The notes under the pieces: model-generated
The model's database searches: none
The model's input: only the letters and a program-made list of their open reading frames with translations
What the model was told of the DNA's origin: nothing
DNA from: Thiorhodococcus sp.
GTDB lineage: Bacteria; Pseudomonadota; Gammaproteobacteria; Chromatiales; Chromatiaceae
DNA length: 32,960 nt
NCBI GenBank assembly: GCA_029257385.1
Contig: JARIBS010000065.1
Location: 1-32,960 of the forward strand
Reading direction: 5' to 3'
In this document: in pieces, positions 32,820 through 32,960 of the stretch
Layout: each line of letters starts with the position of its first letter
Position numbering within the stretch: position 1 is the stretch's first letter
Program-made: the position numbers and the translations under genes

Positions 32820-32960
32820 TCATGCGGCACGCCGCACGTCCCGTTCGAGGGTCGTTCCGACCCCGGCCATGAGTGTGTTGATCGCTGCGTTCTGATCGCG
32901 ATCATGAGGCGTTCCACACGCCACACACTCCCATGTCCTCACTGACAGTCCTGCAAGCCC
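32820..32960 (-). CDS. tnpB: IS200/IS605-family TnpB, C-terminal end (partial)
   Basis: The last 46 codons of a TnpB (OrfB) nuclease are visible; the rest lies beyond the right edge. They include the second half of the zinc-finger motif, WECVACGTPHDRD, followed by QNAAINTL, the conserved RuvC-III region of TnpB. The tail VGTTLERDVRRAA ends at a TGA. TnpB is an RNA-guided DNA nuclease guided by omega RNA from the element end, which overlaps this 3' region. Whether the copy is intact cannot be judged here. Confidence 0.85.
   Translation of the reverse strand, partial: GLAGLSVRTWECVACGTPHDRDQNAAINTLMAGVGTTLERDVRRAA

Overview
The window comes from a GC-rich purple sulfur bacterium of the Chromatiaceae type (Gammaproteobacteria). 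The evidence is a photosynthesis gene cluster with LH1 antenna genes close to those of Allochromatium relatives, a complete bacteriochlorophyll a set of BchC/X/Y/Z and BchI/D/O, and all six genes for spirilloxanthin-series carotenoids (crtE, B, I, C, D, F). The species cannot be fixed from sequence reading alone.

Layout. Bases 1-8069 (minus strand) hold the superoperon crtE-crtF-bchC-bchX-bchY-bchZ-pufB-pufA; pufA runs off the left edge. Bases 8188-10598 (plus strand) hold crtD-crtC, divergent from crtE. Bases 10952-21636 (plus strand) hold a seven-gene operon foreign to photosynthesis: alpha, beta, chaperone and heme gamma subunits of a type II DMSO-reductase-family molybdoenzyme (order A-B-D-C, as in dimethylsulfide dehydrogenase, selenate reductase and chlorate reductase), an Nbp35/Mrp-like Fe-S P-loop ATPase, a protein of fourteen propeller repeats, and a soluble hybrid histidine kinase. 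The kinase's probable OmpR-type response regulator lies convergently at 21584-22321. The photosynthesis cluster resumes on the minus strand at 29205-22682 as bchI-bchD-bchO-crtI-crtB. On the plus strand follow a BciB-type 8-vinyl reductase behind a 24-codon leader ORF, then argG. The right edge is the 3' end of an IS200/IS605-type tnpB with its end hairpin.

How the genes work together. CrtE/B/I make the carotene backbone and CrtC/D/F finish the spirilloxanthin-type ends. BchI/D (with BchO) start Mg insertion, BciB and BchX/Y/Z reduce the ring, BchC oxidises the C3 side chain, and PufB/A bind the pigment in LH1. Promoters of puf, bchC, crtE/crtD and crtI share one operator design: two TGT-N12-ACA-like palindromes 8 bp apart (26-bp register), as known for the redox repressor PpsR/CrtJ. 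In puf the -35 and -10 hexamers lie inside the two palindromes.

The molybdoenzyme operon is the most unusual part. It is probably a periplasmic alpha-beta-gamma oxidoreductase exchanging electrons with the photosynthetic chain. It appears to have its own Fe-S carrier, a large cytoplasmic propeller protein of unknown role, and its own phosphorelay. Helically phased GTTTACA-like direct repeats upstream of the alpha gene are a candidate operator for that regulator. The substrate cannot be read from the sequence.
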